DNA of 20,226 nucleotides from Fen-7 sp041494285 (GCA_041494285.1 JBGQAL010000035.1:1-20226); one strand, 5' to 3'; counted from the first letter of the stretch, positions 1 through 7,414 are shown. A program made the numbers and translations. Notes: generated by a model from the letters alone, not told the origin.

Positions 1-1
1 G

Positions 2-76
2 GCAATGGCTGAAGGTCTAACTGATCACGTATGGAGCCTGAAGGAATTGTTGAATTTCAGAGTGCCAATTCAATAA
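2..76 (+). CDS. IS1-family transposase, C-terminal fragment (cut by window edge)
   Basis: The frame is open from base 2 to a TAA at 74-76 and encodes 24 residues, including AMAEGLTDHVWSLKELL. From memory, this matches the conserved C-terminal tail of IS1-type transposases (AMAAGLTDHVWS-ELL), so it is read as the end of a gene that starts outside the window. Only the tail is visible, so the catalytic DDE residues cannot be checked and it is unknown whether the element is intact. The stop codon overlaps the 3' end of the convergent pspC-like gene. This means the right end of the element lies inside or against that gene. The family call rests on a short motif; another DDE transposase family with a similar tail is possible. 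Confidence 0.65.
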   Translation, partial: AMAEGLTDHVWSLKELLNFRVPIQ

Positions 77-288
77 ATGACATACACGACCGGATATAGA
101 TTATCCGGCTCTTCCGGCACGACAATCCAGGCTATAATGTACGCTATAAGTCCCGCACCGAAGGATAGCACCAAGATCAAAGTAATCAGTCTGACGATGA
201 TCGGATCAATATTGAAATACTCAGCTAGACCGCCACAAATTCCAGCGATTATTCGATTCTTCCTCGAACGATAGAGCTTCTTGGCCAT
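70..288 (-). CDS. Small PspC-domain membrane protein
   Basis: The 72-residue protein is a PspC domain and little else. A basic start (KKLYRSRKNRIIAGICGGLAEY, residues 3-24) is followed by the IDPIIVRL signature (28-35) and one long hydrophobic segment (about 34-57) ending in VVPEEP. PspC domains are membrane-associated and in bacteria take part in envelope-stress (phage-shock) responses; the role of the stand-alone archaeal versions is not established. The ATG at 288 is chosen over an upstream frame extension because GAGGT lies 4 nt before it and a TATA box lies about 36 bp upstream. The last residues (DNLYPVVYVIY) extend past the usual PEEP end and lie against an incoming transposase tail, so they may not be ancestral. 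Confidence 0.85.
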   Translation of the reverse strand: MAKKLYRSRKNRIIAGICGGLAEYFNIDPIIVRLITLILVLSFGAGLIAYIIAWIVVPEEPDNLYPVVYVIY

Positions 289-317
289 TAGGACCTCACG
301 CTTCAATTGTACAACGA

Positions 318-329
318 TTTTAATATAGC
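318..329 (-). promoter_or_regulatory. TATA box of the pspC-like gene
   Basis: Read on the minus strand, the sequence is CTATATTAAAA, a good archaeal TATA box. It is centred about 36 bp upstream of the ATG at 288, predicting a leader of roughly 9 nt that carries the GAGGT ribosome binding site. Confidence 0.55.
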
Positions 330-393
330 TTGTTCTTCATCATGGAAATTATCAATTTGCAGGATTTATAGCATTCCATTTAAGAATCTCATC

Positions 394-479
394 GTGCCAC
401 ATCTTTTGGCACTGGAGGTTGTCATATCTTCGGGCACATTATTCTCAGGCTTACTTCGAAAGGTTCATCTATCCTTTCG
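394..479 (-). terminator. Two hairpins downstream of the flavodoxin gene
   Basis: Two inverted repeats follow the stop at 523 in the direction of transcription. The first is CGAAAGG/CCTTTCG (457-463 and 473-479), and the second is GTGCCA/TGGCAC (394-399 and 407-412). They could end or stabilise the flavodoxin transcript. Archaeal termination usually depends on T-rich tracts rather than hairpins, so this is tentative. The rest of 289-522 holds only the pspC promoter. Confidence 0.3.
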
Positions 480-522
480 CCAAGCTCATTTTGGTTATTC
501 CCGCTTTTTATTACACAAGTGG

Positions 523-1083
523 CTATTGCAGTGCTTTCTGCGCGAGTTCTTCGGTCCATTTGCGGATTTCTTCCAAGTCTCGCGTGTCGATCAATCCTGG
601 ACTTGTCTCCTTGAACCCCGCTGCTTCGAATTGCTTTATAAGGAAACCCAGCGTTCGACGGAAGAGAAAACCCATTTTGTTTTTATCCATAACGCCGCCG
701 AATAGACCCAAAGCAATCGGGTTCAAATGGTACTTCAATGCCTCATCTTCCAGATGCGACTTCTTGATTTTCTGTAAGTCTTCCGTTTTGCCTTGGCGCT
801 CCAAGAGTGATTTCACGGCTGAAGAAACGAAAATCGCAACCTTCTTTTGGGCCAGGTCTTTCTGGAAGTTCTTCAGAAAATCATCACTCTCACGGGTCCA
901 TTTGCCCATCTTGAGGCCGCCGCCAACGATAACAAGCTCGAATTCCGAAATATCTTTGATTTTTTCTTTCTTGGCATCAACTACTTTGACTTCAAAGTTT
1001 TCTTCGCGAAGGATTTTGGCGATTTCTTGTGAGGTTAGAGCTGTGGCACCATAGCGTGTAGCGTAAACTATTAGAGTTTTCAT
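523..1083 (-). CDS. Flavodoxin-domain protein (HemG-like flavodoxin fold)
   Basis: The 186-residue protein opens with KTLIVYATRYGAT (2-14), a beta strand followed by the phosphate-binding loop of FMN flavodoxins. It continues with the alternating pattern of a flavodoxin fold, including VIVGGGLKMGKWT (51-63) and VAIFVSSA (82-89). Length and motifs match the flavodoxin_5 / protoporphyrinogen-oxidase (HemG)-like group, so it probably binds FMN and moves electrons in the cytoplasm. The partner is not visible and a haem-synthesis role is not supported by the neighbours. The ATG at 1083 is preceded by GTGAG and starts the fold directly; an upstream in-frame start would add 23 residues with no homology and read through the promoter. 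It is divergent from the serine hydrolase, with 86 bp between the two starts. Confidence 0.8.
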   Translation of the reverse strand: MKTLIVYATRYGATALTSQEIAKILREENFEVKVVDAKKEKIKDISEFELVIVGGGLKMGKWTRESDDFLKNFQKDLAQKKVAIFVSSAVKSLLERQGKTEDLQKIKKSHLEDEALKYHLNPIALGLFGGVMDKNKMGFLFRRTLGFLIKQFEAAGFKETSPGLIDTRDLEEIRKWTEELAQKALQ

Positions 1084-1107
1084 TTTCTCACATCCAATTG
1101 TGATTGA

Positions 1108-1121
1108 AACAATATAAATAG
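1108..1121. promoter_or_regulatory. Shared TATA element between divergent genes
   Basis: The sequence AACAATATAAATAG reads as TTTATATT on the minus strand, about 30 bp upstream of the flavodoxin ATG (1083). On the plus strand it reads ATATAAATA, preceded by a BRE-like GAAAC and about 55 bp upstream of the hydrolase ATG (1170). It may serve one or both divergent genes. Confidence 0.45.
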
Positions 1122-1169
1122 ATCGAACCGTAATAGTTTTGTGAGTAACCATCTCCTGGGGTCCACCTT

Positions 1170-3119
1170 ATGAATATGCGCAAAGCTTTTCGATTTGGGT
1201 CTGTGTTAGTTTTTATTGCATGCCTCATGTGCATTAATGCAGCTTCTTTGCCCCTAAATGCAAGTAACGTCTCGGTCAGTGGCCCAACAGATCCCAAGGA
1301 ACTGGAAGCATTTATGGACGGGACGGTTAACGCTGAGCTGAAGGCAAATCACATTCCGGGGGCTACTGTGGCCATAGTCAAGGATGGAAAAATCATCTTC
1401 GCCAAGGGCTACGGGTATGCGGATATCAGTAAACGTAAAGCCGTAGTCGCAAATCAAACTCTTTTCCGCGTGGGATCTGTGAGCAAGCTCTTCATCTGGA
1501 CTGCAGTTATGCAGCTCGCTGAACAGGGTAAACTGGACCTGGATGCCGATGTCAACATATACCTCAAAGATTTCCAGATCCCGGCTACCTATCCCCGACC
1601 AATCACCCTCAAGGATCTTATGACCCACACTCCAGGTTTCGAAGATCTGGTGACTGGCGGACGATTGTTTGTTAGCAACAAAACCGATGTCATTCCGTTA
1701 GGAGAGAATCTTAAGGACAAAATGCCTGCTCGCGTGCGCCCACCAGGAGAGTTCACGGCCTACTCTAACTACGGCTCTGCGCTGGCTGCATACATCGTCG
1801 AGCAGGTATCCGGATTGCCCTTTGATAAGTACGTTGAAGAGAAGATTCTTCTTCCTTTGAATATGAATAGCAGCAGCTTTCAGCAGCCCTTGCCGTTAAG
1901 ACTTGCCTCGAATATGTCGAATGGCTACATCTACTCAAACAATGCTTACACGGCTGAGCCCTTCGAATATGTACAGGTCTGGCCAGCAGGCTCGATTAGC
2001 TCCACATCAGAGGACATGGCTAAGTTCATGATAGCTCATCTGCAGAACGGGCGATATGGCAACAGCAGCATACTGCAGGAGGCTACGGCGCAACGGATGC
2101 ATAGCCAGCTATTCACCAACAACCCAAAGGTCAGCGGCTGGACGTATGGCTTCTGGGAGATGCGATTGAACAATCAGAGCATAATTGGGCATGGCGGCGA
2201 CACGATCCTGTTTCATACCCTGTTGGAACTGCTTCCAGAGCAAAACCTCGGGATCTTCGTTTCTTTCAACCAACGAGCCAGTGAGCCAGCAGGTAGCGAG
2301 CTGTTGCGGACCTTTATGGATCACTACTATCCGGTCCCGCCTTCACATGTGCCCAAACCCATCCCTGGCTTTGAGAATAATTCAAGCAAGTTTGCAGGCA
2401 GCTACCGTCCGACAAGAAGCTCCTACACGAACTTCGAGAAGGTAGGCTCGCTCTTCCAGGAGGTACAGGTGAATCCCGGACCAAACAGTACCCTGACGAC
2501 TTCACAGCCTGGACTGGGCCAAGAGCAGTGGGTCGAGGTAGCGTCGCTGGTCTTCCTTCCGGCAGAGGGCATATCATCTTCACGATCATTCGAAGATGGC
2601 CTGGTCTTTGGCGAAGATGGGCAGGGCAATATCAACCACCTCTTCTATGCGAATAATCCCACCACCGCCTACGAGAAGGTGGCCTGGTACGATGGTGCCA
2701 ATTTCAACTACACCCTGCTTGGAGCCTGCGTTATTCTTTTTCTATCGACACTTATATGGCCAATAGGCTTCATTTTCAATCGCTGTCCCACAAAGTCTGT
2801 TAAGCTAGGACGAGCTGCCAGATGGCTTGCAGGAGTGGCTTGTTTGCTGGATCTGCTCTTCATAGCAGCATTGGTAGCTTTATTAGCGGTCGACCCAATG
2901 TCAATTATTTACGGCATCCCGCCCTCGCTCATTGCCGTTCTAGCGATCGCAATGGTTGCATCGATCCCGGTGCTCACGTCCACCGCATTAACAATTCTTG
3001 CCTGGAAGAATGGGTACTGGGGCATTGCAGGACGGGTGCATTACACCCTGGTTGTCCTGGCGTTGATGTCCTTTATCTGGTGGCTGAACAACTGGAACCT
3101 GCTGGGCTTCAGGTTCTAG
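1170..3119 (+). CDS. Beta-lactamase-fold serine hydrolase with C-terminal membrane domain
   Basis: The 649-residue protein starts with a signal-peptide-like segment (residues 1-26). It then has a class C beta-lactamase/penicillin-binding-like hydrolase domain (about 45-390). The catalytic triad motifs are present: SVSK at 103-106 (SxxK nucleophile), YSN at 198-200 (YxN) and HGG at 341-343 (the KTG-like box). The family includes esterases and D-aminopeptidases, so the substrate is unknown and antibiotic resistance should not be assumed, particularly because archaea lack murein. The C-terminal third has a linker and about four hydrophobic segments (515-535, 551-574, 585-611, 625-640), which would anchor the enzyme with its catalytic domain outside the cell. 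The start is the first ATG; a second ATG lies two codons on. No clear ribosome binding site is present. Confidence 0.88.
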   Translation: MNMRKAFRFGSVLVFIACLMCINAASLPLNASNVSVSGPTDPKELEAFMDGTVNAELKANHIPGATVAIVKDGKIIFAKGYGYADISKRKAVVANQTLFRVGSVSKLFIWTAVMQLAEQGKLDLDADVNIYLKDFQIPATYPRPITLKDLMTHTPGFEDLVTGGRLFVSNKTDVIPLGENLKDKMPARVRPPGEFTAYSNYGSALAAYIVEQVSGLPFDKYVEEKILLPLNMNSSSFQQPLPLRLASNMSNGYIYSNNAYTAEPFEYVQVWPAGSISSTSEDMAKFMIAHLQNGRYGNSSILQEATAQRMHSQLFTNNPKVSGWTYGFWEMRLNNQSIIGHGGDTILFHTLLELLPEQNLGIFVSFNQRASEPAGSELLRTFMDHYYPVPPSHVPKPIPGFENNSSKFAGSYRPTRSSYTNFEKVGSLFQEVQVNPGPNSTLTTSQPGLGQEQWVEVASLVFLPAEGISSSRSFEDGLVFGEDGQGNINHLFYANNPTTAYEKVAWYDGANFNYTLLGACVILFLSTLIWPIGFIFNRCPTKSVKLGRAARWLAGVACLLDLLFIAALVALLAVDPMSIIYGIPPSLIAVLAIAMVASIPVLTSTALTILAWKNGYWGIAGRVHYTLVVLALMSFIWWLNNWNLLGFRF

Positions 3120-3259
3120 TCCAACCTATTTTTCTGCCATGAGTGTTTATGGATTTTAAGTCATATCTTGAATTGACGGCAATTTTCGTATCTCGAAAAA
3201 AGATTCTTGGGGAGGAGAAACCAAAGGACATCCTGATGGTAATTCGATAAATGTCCACT

Positions 3260-3273
3260 CGAAAGATCTATAG
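3260..3273 (+). promoter_or_regulatory. BRE/TATA promoter of the DUF5611 gene
   Basis: CGAAAGATCTATAG resembles a BRE followed by a TATA box. It is centred about 27 bp before the ATG at 3298, so the transcript is predicted to start at or next to the start codon (leaderless). Confidence 0.5.
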
Positions 3274-3297
3274 TCCATCAGTTCTTTTGAACCGGTC

Positions 3298-3609
3298 ATG
3301 GAGTACAAACTGAAGAGGGGCTTTTCGCCCGACCTGGAGAGAATCAAGGGCGTCCTGGAGACGGAGTTCCCTTCCGAGGCCCGCCTGGATGGGGAAAAGC
3401 TTACCCTGAGCTACGGTGCCCTGAAGAGCATCGAGGTCTGGATCGAAGGAAAGAAGCTGGCGGTTGTTACGCAGTCGGAGCCTGGAGTCAGCGACTATCT
3501 GGCGATGGATACAAACAAGCGATTCAGGAACTTCCTGGAGAGTGCCACAGGGTACACGGCCAAGCAAAGATTGCAGATGGCCAAGAAGGATGTCCAGGGT
3601 AAAGACTGA
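3298..3609 (+). CDS. DUF5611 family protein
   Basis: The 103-residue soluble protein opens with MEYKLKRGFSPDLERI and contains the phrase LKSIEVWIEGKKLAVVTQSE (residues 42-61). From memory this is the pattern of the archaeal DUF5611 family, small conserved proteins of methanogens with no known function. It has no signal peptide, membrane segment or metal motif. The C-terminal half (about 74-98) is basic and helical. The gene appears leaderless (see the promoter at 3260). Its stop lies 4 bp from the stop of the convergent methionine adenosyltransferase gene, so the two transcripts must overlap or end in a shared point. Confidence 0.75.
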   Translation: MEYKLKRGFSPDLERIKGVLETEFPSEARLDGEKLTLSYGALKSIEVWIEGKKLAVVTQSEPGVSDYLAMDTNKRFRNFLESATGYTAKQRLQMAKKDVQGKD

Positions 3610-3613
3610 AAAT

Positions 3614-4714
3614 TCAATAGACCGTCAGCTTCCCCTGGACGAACTCCTCCACCAAGTCGTTGGTCCGCTCCAGCCAGTAGTCTATGACAGAGTCGATCCT
3701 GGCCTCTTTTGAGGGTGAAAGCTCCAGGTCTCCGCATATTCTCACCCCTCTGAGTAGCGGTTTGTTGAGTGGGGAGCCTATCTTGCTTACCAGGGTGACA
3801 TAGGCCTCTTCCACCCCTTCCAGCTCCGCGATCTCTTTTGCCATCCTCTCAGCCAGAACATTGTATATCTTTCCTACATGGCTGACAGGATTTTTTCCTG
3901 CAATCGCCTCCATGGTCATGGGCCTCATGGGGGTTATGAGCCCGTTTCCACGGTTTCCCCGGCCGGTTGCTCCGTCATCGCCCATCTCAATAGAGGTGCC
4001 TGTAACCGTAAGAAAGATGTCGCTGCCTGAATCAGCGGCATTGACGCTAACGTCCTCGGTCTTCGACCTTTTTACTACTACGTCCTTAACCCTGGCCTTG
4101 GCCTCCATGTAATCCTCCATGGAGCTGATGTGCCTGGAGACCATAGCAGCAGCTACCACTATCTTGAGGTCTTCACCCATCCGCACAGCCATTACCTTGT
4201 TGTCCTCGCCCACTCCTCTGACGCAACGGATCTCCCTCTCGAGATCGAGAACCATTGTCTCCACGGAGTCCAAGGGCGCAAATCCAACTCCGATGGAGGT
4301 GTCGTTAGCCCCACGGCCGATGAGGCTTCTCAGCTCCGGCGCTCCTTCTTCTGCCCTTGGCTCAACCCTGTAATCCACCAGGTTTTTCAGGGTCTTATGA
4401 AAATGGGATGCGACAGCCTGGTTGAAAATCTCGTCCAGGACCCTGCCCGACGGCCTGGTTGCCCTTCCGCCAATTACGACGGACGGAGGAATCAGCACTT
4501 TACCGCCTCTGAACTCCGGCTGGCTTTTGCCTGCTATGATCAGGACCTTATCCACGTTGTGATGGAGGATCTGGCCATACTCCTCGAGGTAATGCCTGCA
4601 TAGTTCCCTTGAGATGGCCTCCGAGATGCCGTCGGCTAGAGTATCAGGGTGCCCGATGCCTTTGCGCTCCACAACCTCAAATGGAGGACGGACGTACTTC
4701 TGAAGAGTTATCAT
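3614..4714 (-). CDS. mat: Methionine adenosyltransferase, archaeal type
   Basis: This enzyme makes S-adenosylmethionine from methionine and ATP in the cytoplasm. The 366 residues carry the signatures of the archaeal family: ERKGIGHPDTLADGISEA (16-33), HHNVDK (51-56), GDDGATGRGNRGNGLITP (245-262) and AGKNPVSHVGKIYN (272-285). The family is usually near 400 residues, so this copy is somewhat short. The ATG at 4714 is chosen because the family alignment begins within a few residues of it; an in-frame TTG at 4741 would add nine residues without homology. A GGCGGTAAG stretch lies just upstream and may act as a weak ribosome binding site. The region before the gene holds the 14-bp tandem repeats, which could control it or the divergent PAN gene. 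Confidence 0.93.
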   Translation of the reverse strand: MITLQKYVRPPFEVVERKGIGHPDTLADGISEAISRELCRHYLEEYGQILHHNVDKVLIIAGKSQPEFRGGKVLIPPSVVIGGRATRPSGRVLDEIFNQAVASHFHKTLKNLVDYRVEPRAEEGAPELRSLIGRGANDTSIGVGFAPLDSVETMVLDLEREIRCVRGVGEDNKVMAVRMGEDLKIVVAAAMVSRHISSMEDYMEAKARVKDVVVKRSKTEDVSVNAADSGSDIFLTVTGTSIEMGDDGATGRGNRGNGLITPMRPMTMEAIAGKNPVSHVGKIYNVLAERMAKEIAELEGVEEAYVTLVSKIGSPLNKPLLRGVRICGDLELSPSKEARIDSVIDYWLERTNDLVEEFVQGKLTVY

Positions 4715-4777
4715 CTTACCGCCTGAATAAACGACAATCAAGATTAATTATCTTTTCGAAAATTGAAGGGAGCTCTC

Positions 4778-4861
4778 GAGTGTAGCACTCTGAGTATAGC
4801 ACTCTGAGTATAGCACTCTGAGTATAGCACTCTGAGTATAGCACTCTGAGTATAGCACTCT
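4778..4861. repeat. Tandem array of six 14-bp repeats
   Basis: Six head-to-tail copies of GAGTATAGCACTCT fill 84 bp. The first copy differs by one base (GAGTGTAGCACTCT) and the other five are identical. Each unit contains an inner dyad (GAGT-ATAGC-ACTC), and each junction is a near-palindrome (ACTC-T-GAGT). The array is not a CRISPR because there are no spacers. A 14-bp period is not a multiple of three and lies outside any credible gene. Confidence 0.97.
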
Positions 4862-4967
4862 AGGGAGGCGAAGATAATCTATCCCATGCAAGGATCGATC
4901 AAAGACGTCAATACATCACGGGATACATCAGTGCATCCCTGTTAGAAAATCACCAAAATGACTCAAA

Positions 4968-4998
4968 ATATTCGGTCCCATATCCCATCTCCGAATAT
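4968..4998. promoter_or_regulatory. Inverted repeat just upstream of the PAN promoter
   Basis: ATATTCGG at 4968-4975 and CCGAATAT at 4991-4998 form a perfect 8-bp inverted repeat with a 15-bp spacer, ending 14 bp before the PAN TATA box. The spacing, about two helical turns centre to centre, suits a dimeric regulator bound upstream of the basal factors. No regulator is identified. Confidence 0.5.
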
Positions 4999-5010
4999 AT
5001 CACAGGCATG

Positions 5011-5021
5011 GGTTTATATCC
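5011..5021 (+). promoter_or_regulatory. TATA box of PAN
   Basis: GGTTTATATCC is a strong archaeal TATA match centred about 30 bp before the ATG at 5047. Because it lies downstream of the in-frame ATG at 5008, it argues that translation begins at 5047. Confidence 0.65.
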
Positions 5022-5046
5022 AAAAAAAACCCAAGGTTTGTTTCAT

Positions 5047-6282
5047 ATGAGTGAATCAACGACAGTGTCGGATCAAGGCACAATTCAAGAGTCATTCGCA
5101 AAAAGGATCTCCGCTCTGGAGATGGAGATTAAGAATACCGCTGAAGAGCTGGAGTCCACAAAGATGGAGCGGGAAGAGATAAGGGCCAAGCTCTTCGAAT
5201 CCCTGATAACAAACAAGAAATACCTGCGCGAGGTGGAGAGGCTCAAGAAAGAGAACACTCTCCTACGAAGGATGCCTCTTTTCATGGCCACGGTGATGGA
5301 GGTAGCAGAGGACTACGTCCTCTTAAGGCAGCACGGAAACAACCAGGAGTTCATAACAGCAGCGCCTCCGGAGCTGATGAGCAAGCTCGAGCCCAATACC
5401 CGCGTTGCAATAAACAACTCCCTGACCATAGTCAGGATTCTAGACCGATCCGTAGACGTCAGGGCCAAGACGATGGAGCTCATCGAGGCTCCGGACATCT
5501 CCTATGACCAGGTGGGTGGTCTGGATGAGCAGATCAAAGAGATAAAGGAAACAGTGGAGCTGCCTTTAACAAGTCCCGAGATCTTTGCCGAGATCGGCAT
5601 CGAGCCACCAAGAGGAGTCCTGCTTTACGGCCTGCCTGGAACCGGTAAGACAATGCTGGCCAAGGCAGTAGCCCACGAGTCCAAGGCCACCTTCATTCAC
5701 ATGTCCGGCTCAGAGCTGGTTCACAAGTTCATAGGCGAGGGTGCCCAGCTAGTCCGCGACATCTTCCAGATGGCTAGAGAAAAGGCCCCGTCCATTCTGT
5801 TCATCGACGAGATAGACGCCGTAGGCAGCATCAGGACCCACGACGGGACAACAGGAAGCGCTGAGGTCAACAGGACTATGATGCAGCTCCTGGCGGAGAT
5901 GGACGGCTTTAGGACCAGGGGAGACATCAAGATAATCGCAGCCACAAACAGAATAGACATCCTGGACCCCGCGCTTCTTCGGCCTGGGCGGTTTGACAGG
6001 ATAATCGAGATACCCATGCCTACTTTAGAGGGCAGGCACAAGATCTTGGAGATTCACGCCCGGAAGATGAAGAAGGCCAAAGGTATAGATCTCCTGGAGA
6101 TCGCAAAACAAACAGAGGATGCAAGCGGAGCAGACCTGAAAGCCATTGTGGTCGAGGCTGGCATGAACGCCATCAGAATAGGCGCACACGAAGTGACACT
6201 CCAGGATTTCGAAAAGGCCATAAAGAAGGTGCTAGGAGACGAAGAGGAGAGCTCCGAAGGCGCCATGAGGATGTTCACCTAA
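5047..6282 (+). CDS. pan: Proteasome-activating nucleotidase (PAN), AAA+ ATPase
   Basis: PAN is the hexameric ATPase that unfolds proteins and feeds them into the archaeal 20S proteasome. The 411 residues show an N-terminal coiled coil (about 15-76), an OB-fold neck (about 77-145) and an AAA+ domain. Walker A is GLPGTGKT (195-202), Walker B is LFIDEID (251-257), the pore loop is KFIGEG (227-232), and the second region of homology ends in LRPGRFD (311-317) with the arginine fingers. The start at 5047 is preferred over 5008, which lies upstream of the TATA box. Two deviations stand out: Walker A has Leu where most members have Pro (GPPGTGKT), and the C-terminus is MFT where the gate-opening HbYX motif normally has Tyr. 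T-rich DNA follows the stop (6313-6330). Confidence 0.95.
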   Translation: MSESTTVSDQGTIQESFAKRISALEMEIKNTAEELESTKMEREEIRAKLFESLITNKKYLREVERLKKENTLLRRMPLFMATVMEVAEDYVLLRQHGNNQEFITAAPPELMSKLEPNTRVAINNSLTIVRILDRSVDVRAKTMELIEAPDISYDQVGGLDEQIKEIKETVELPLTSPEIFAEIGIEPPRGVLLYGLPGTGKTMLAKAVAHESKATFIHMSGSELVHKFIGEGAQLVRDIFQMAREKAPSILFIDEIDAVGSIRTHDGTTGSAEVNRTMMQLLAEMDGFRTRGDIKIIAATNRIDILDPALLRPGRFDRIIEIPMPTLEGRHKILEIHARKMKKAKGIDLLEIAKQTEDASGADLKAIVVEAGMNAIRIGAHEVTLQDFEKAIKKVLGDEEESSEGAMRMFT

Positions 6283-6396
6283 ATTTGCCCGGAATCAGGC
6301 GGAGAGTGGTCTGCCTCCTCTTTCTTTATACGCTTCTTACAGAAGCATCCAAAACCATAGGTTCGTTGACCATAAAATTCGTTTCTTCCGAGACCT

Positions 6397-6457
6397 GTGC
6401 TATTTATATAAGCATTTTGCAAAACCCTTTTCCCATCCATCGGAAACTTTTATGTAG
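6397..6457 (+). promoter_or_regulatory. Two TATA-like boxes before mscS
   Basis: TATTTATATAA (6401-6411) is the stronger match by sequence. GGAAACTTTTATGT (6442-6455) looks like a BRE plus TATA and is centred about 27 bp before the ATG at 6479, which fits a leaderless transcript and the absence of a ribosome binding site. Confidence 0.5.
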
Positions 6458-6478
6458 GCTCAATCTATCTCGATATAG

Positions 6479-7399
6479 ATGGATGTCAATACGATCAAAG
6501 ACTTGGCCGATCCCTTGATTCTTAGTCACAGGATTCAGTCGAGCGTTGACTCCATTGCAGGCCAGCACGTCAACATGACCTCCATCGACATCCTCTTCCA
6601 GACCATTCACGACATCAACCTGATACCAACTCTTATCAACCTGATCATAATCCTGATGATCGCCCTTCTGACCTATTATGCCGCCAAGTTCGCAGATAGG
6701 ATGCTAGAAAACTACATTCCCAAGGTAGTTGGCAAGGTCGAGATGGAGCTGGATGAGACTGTTGGCGTGATGATAAGAAGATTGGTCTCCGCTTCCATCT
6801 ACATCCTGGGATTGATGCTGATAATCCTTCAAATACCTCAGCTCCACAGCCTGGCTACGGTGATGCTGGCCTCAGCAGGCTTGGCAGGCCTGGCTATCGG
6901 TTACGCCGCTAAGGATTCCCTGGCAAACTTCACCTCGGGCGTATTCATAGCAATCTTCCGGCCATTTAGGGTGGGAGATTGGGTAGACTTTCGGAACGAC
7001 TACGGTGTTATAGAGGATTTGACGCTTCGGCACACAGTAATTCTTACCAAGGATTATCGCAGGATCATTGTGCCAAACAACATCATGAGCAACGAGCCGA
7101 TCATAAACTGGACCATAAAAGAAGCGGTGATCACCTGGTACGTGGACTTCGATCTAGCACTAGCATCCGATATCGATAAGGCCAGAGAGATCATACTTCA
7201 AGAGGCCAGAAAACACCCCCATGTGCTGAAGGACAGAGTGATAAAAGTGCTTGTGAGCGATTCGAGGTACTCGGAGCTGAACCTGAAACTCTACATAGAT
7301 ATCCCTGGAAGACAGATGGCCAGCGACATAGCCTCCGACGTCAGGGAGGCTGTCAAGAAGAGGTTTGAGGCTGAAGACATAAAGCCTGCTGTAAAATAA
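6479..7399 (+). CDS. mscS: MscS-family mechanosensitive ion channel
   Basis: This is a small-conductance mechanosensitive channel that releases solutes on osmotic downshock. The 306 residues show three hydrophobic segments: about 49-68, 99-119, and the glycine/alanine-rich pore helix 126-160 with GLAGLAIGYAAKDSLANF. The beta domain follows with FRVGDWVDF (163-171) and RRIIVPNN (194-201), then the alpha/beta C-terminal domain. Length and order match the basic MscS type (E. coli MscS has 286 residues). The N-terminal 45 residues are amphipathic and unlike a signal peptide. The gene looks leaderless. It ends 15 bp from the stop of the convergent engB gene. Its position after PAN has no obvious functional meaning, since each gene has its own promoter. 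Confidence 0.93.
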   Translation: MDVNTIKDLADPLILSHRIQSSVDSIAGQHVNMTSIDILFQTIHDINLIPTLINLIIILMIALLTYYAAKFADRMLENYIPKVVGKVEMELDETVGVMIRRLVSASIYILGLMLIILQIPQLHSLATVMLASAGLAGLAIGYAAKDSLANFTSGVFIAIFRPFRVGDWVDFRNDYGVIEDLTLRHTVILTKDYRRIIVPNNIMSNEPIINWTIKEAVITWYVDFDLALASDIDKAREIILQEARKHPHVLKDRVIKVLVSDSRYSELNLKLYIDIPGRQMASDIASDVREAVKKRFEAEDIKPAVK

Positions 7400-7414
7400 C
7401 TCGGATCTACCGAA

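Larger units (their letters stand above)
4715..5046. promoter_or_regulatory. Divergent control region between mat and pan
   Basis: These 332 bp contain no gene. From left to right they hold an AT-rich stretch that may be the mat promoter (about 4742-4756, minus), the six-copy 14-bp array (4778-4861), a direct repeat ATACATCA (4911-4918 and 4923-4930), a GGGAT/ATCCC dyad (4920-4924 and 4935-4939), the long inverted repeat described separately, and the PAN TATA box. This is dense for an archaeal intergenic region. Confidence 0.6.

Noticed and set aside
307..1054. Plus-strand frames opposite the flavodoxin gene
   Set aside because: They lack homology and ribosome binding sites and lie antisense to a well-supported gene.
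4778..4861. CRISPR array
   Set aside because: The 14-bp units are directly adjacent with no spacers.
5008..5046. Upstream ATG as the PAN start
   Set aside because: The best TATA box lies downstream of it, so this ATG would not be in the transcript.
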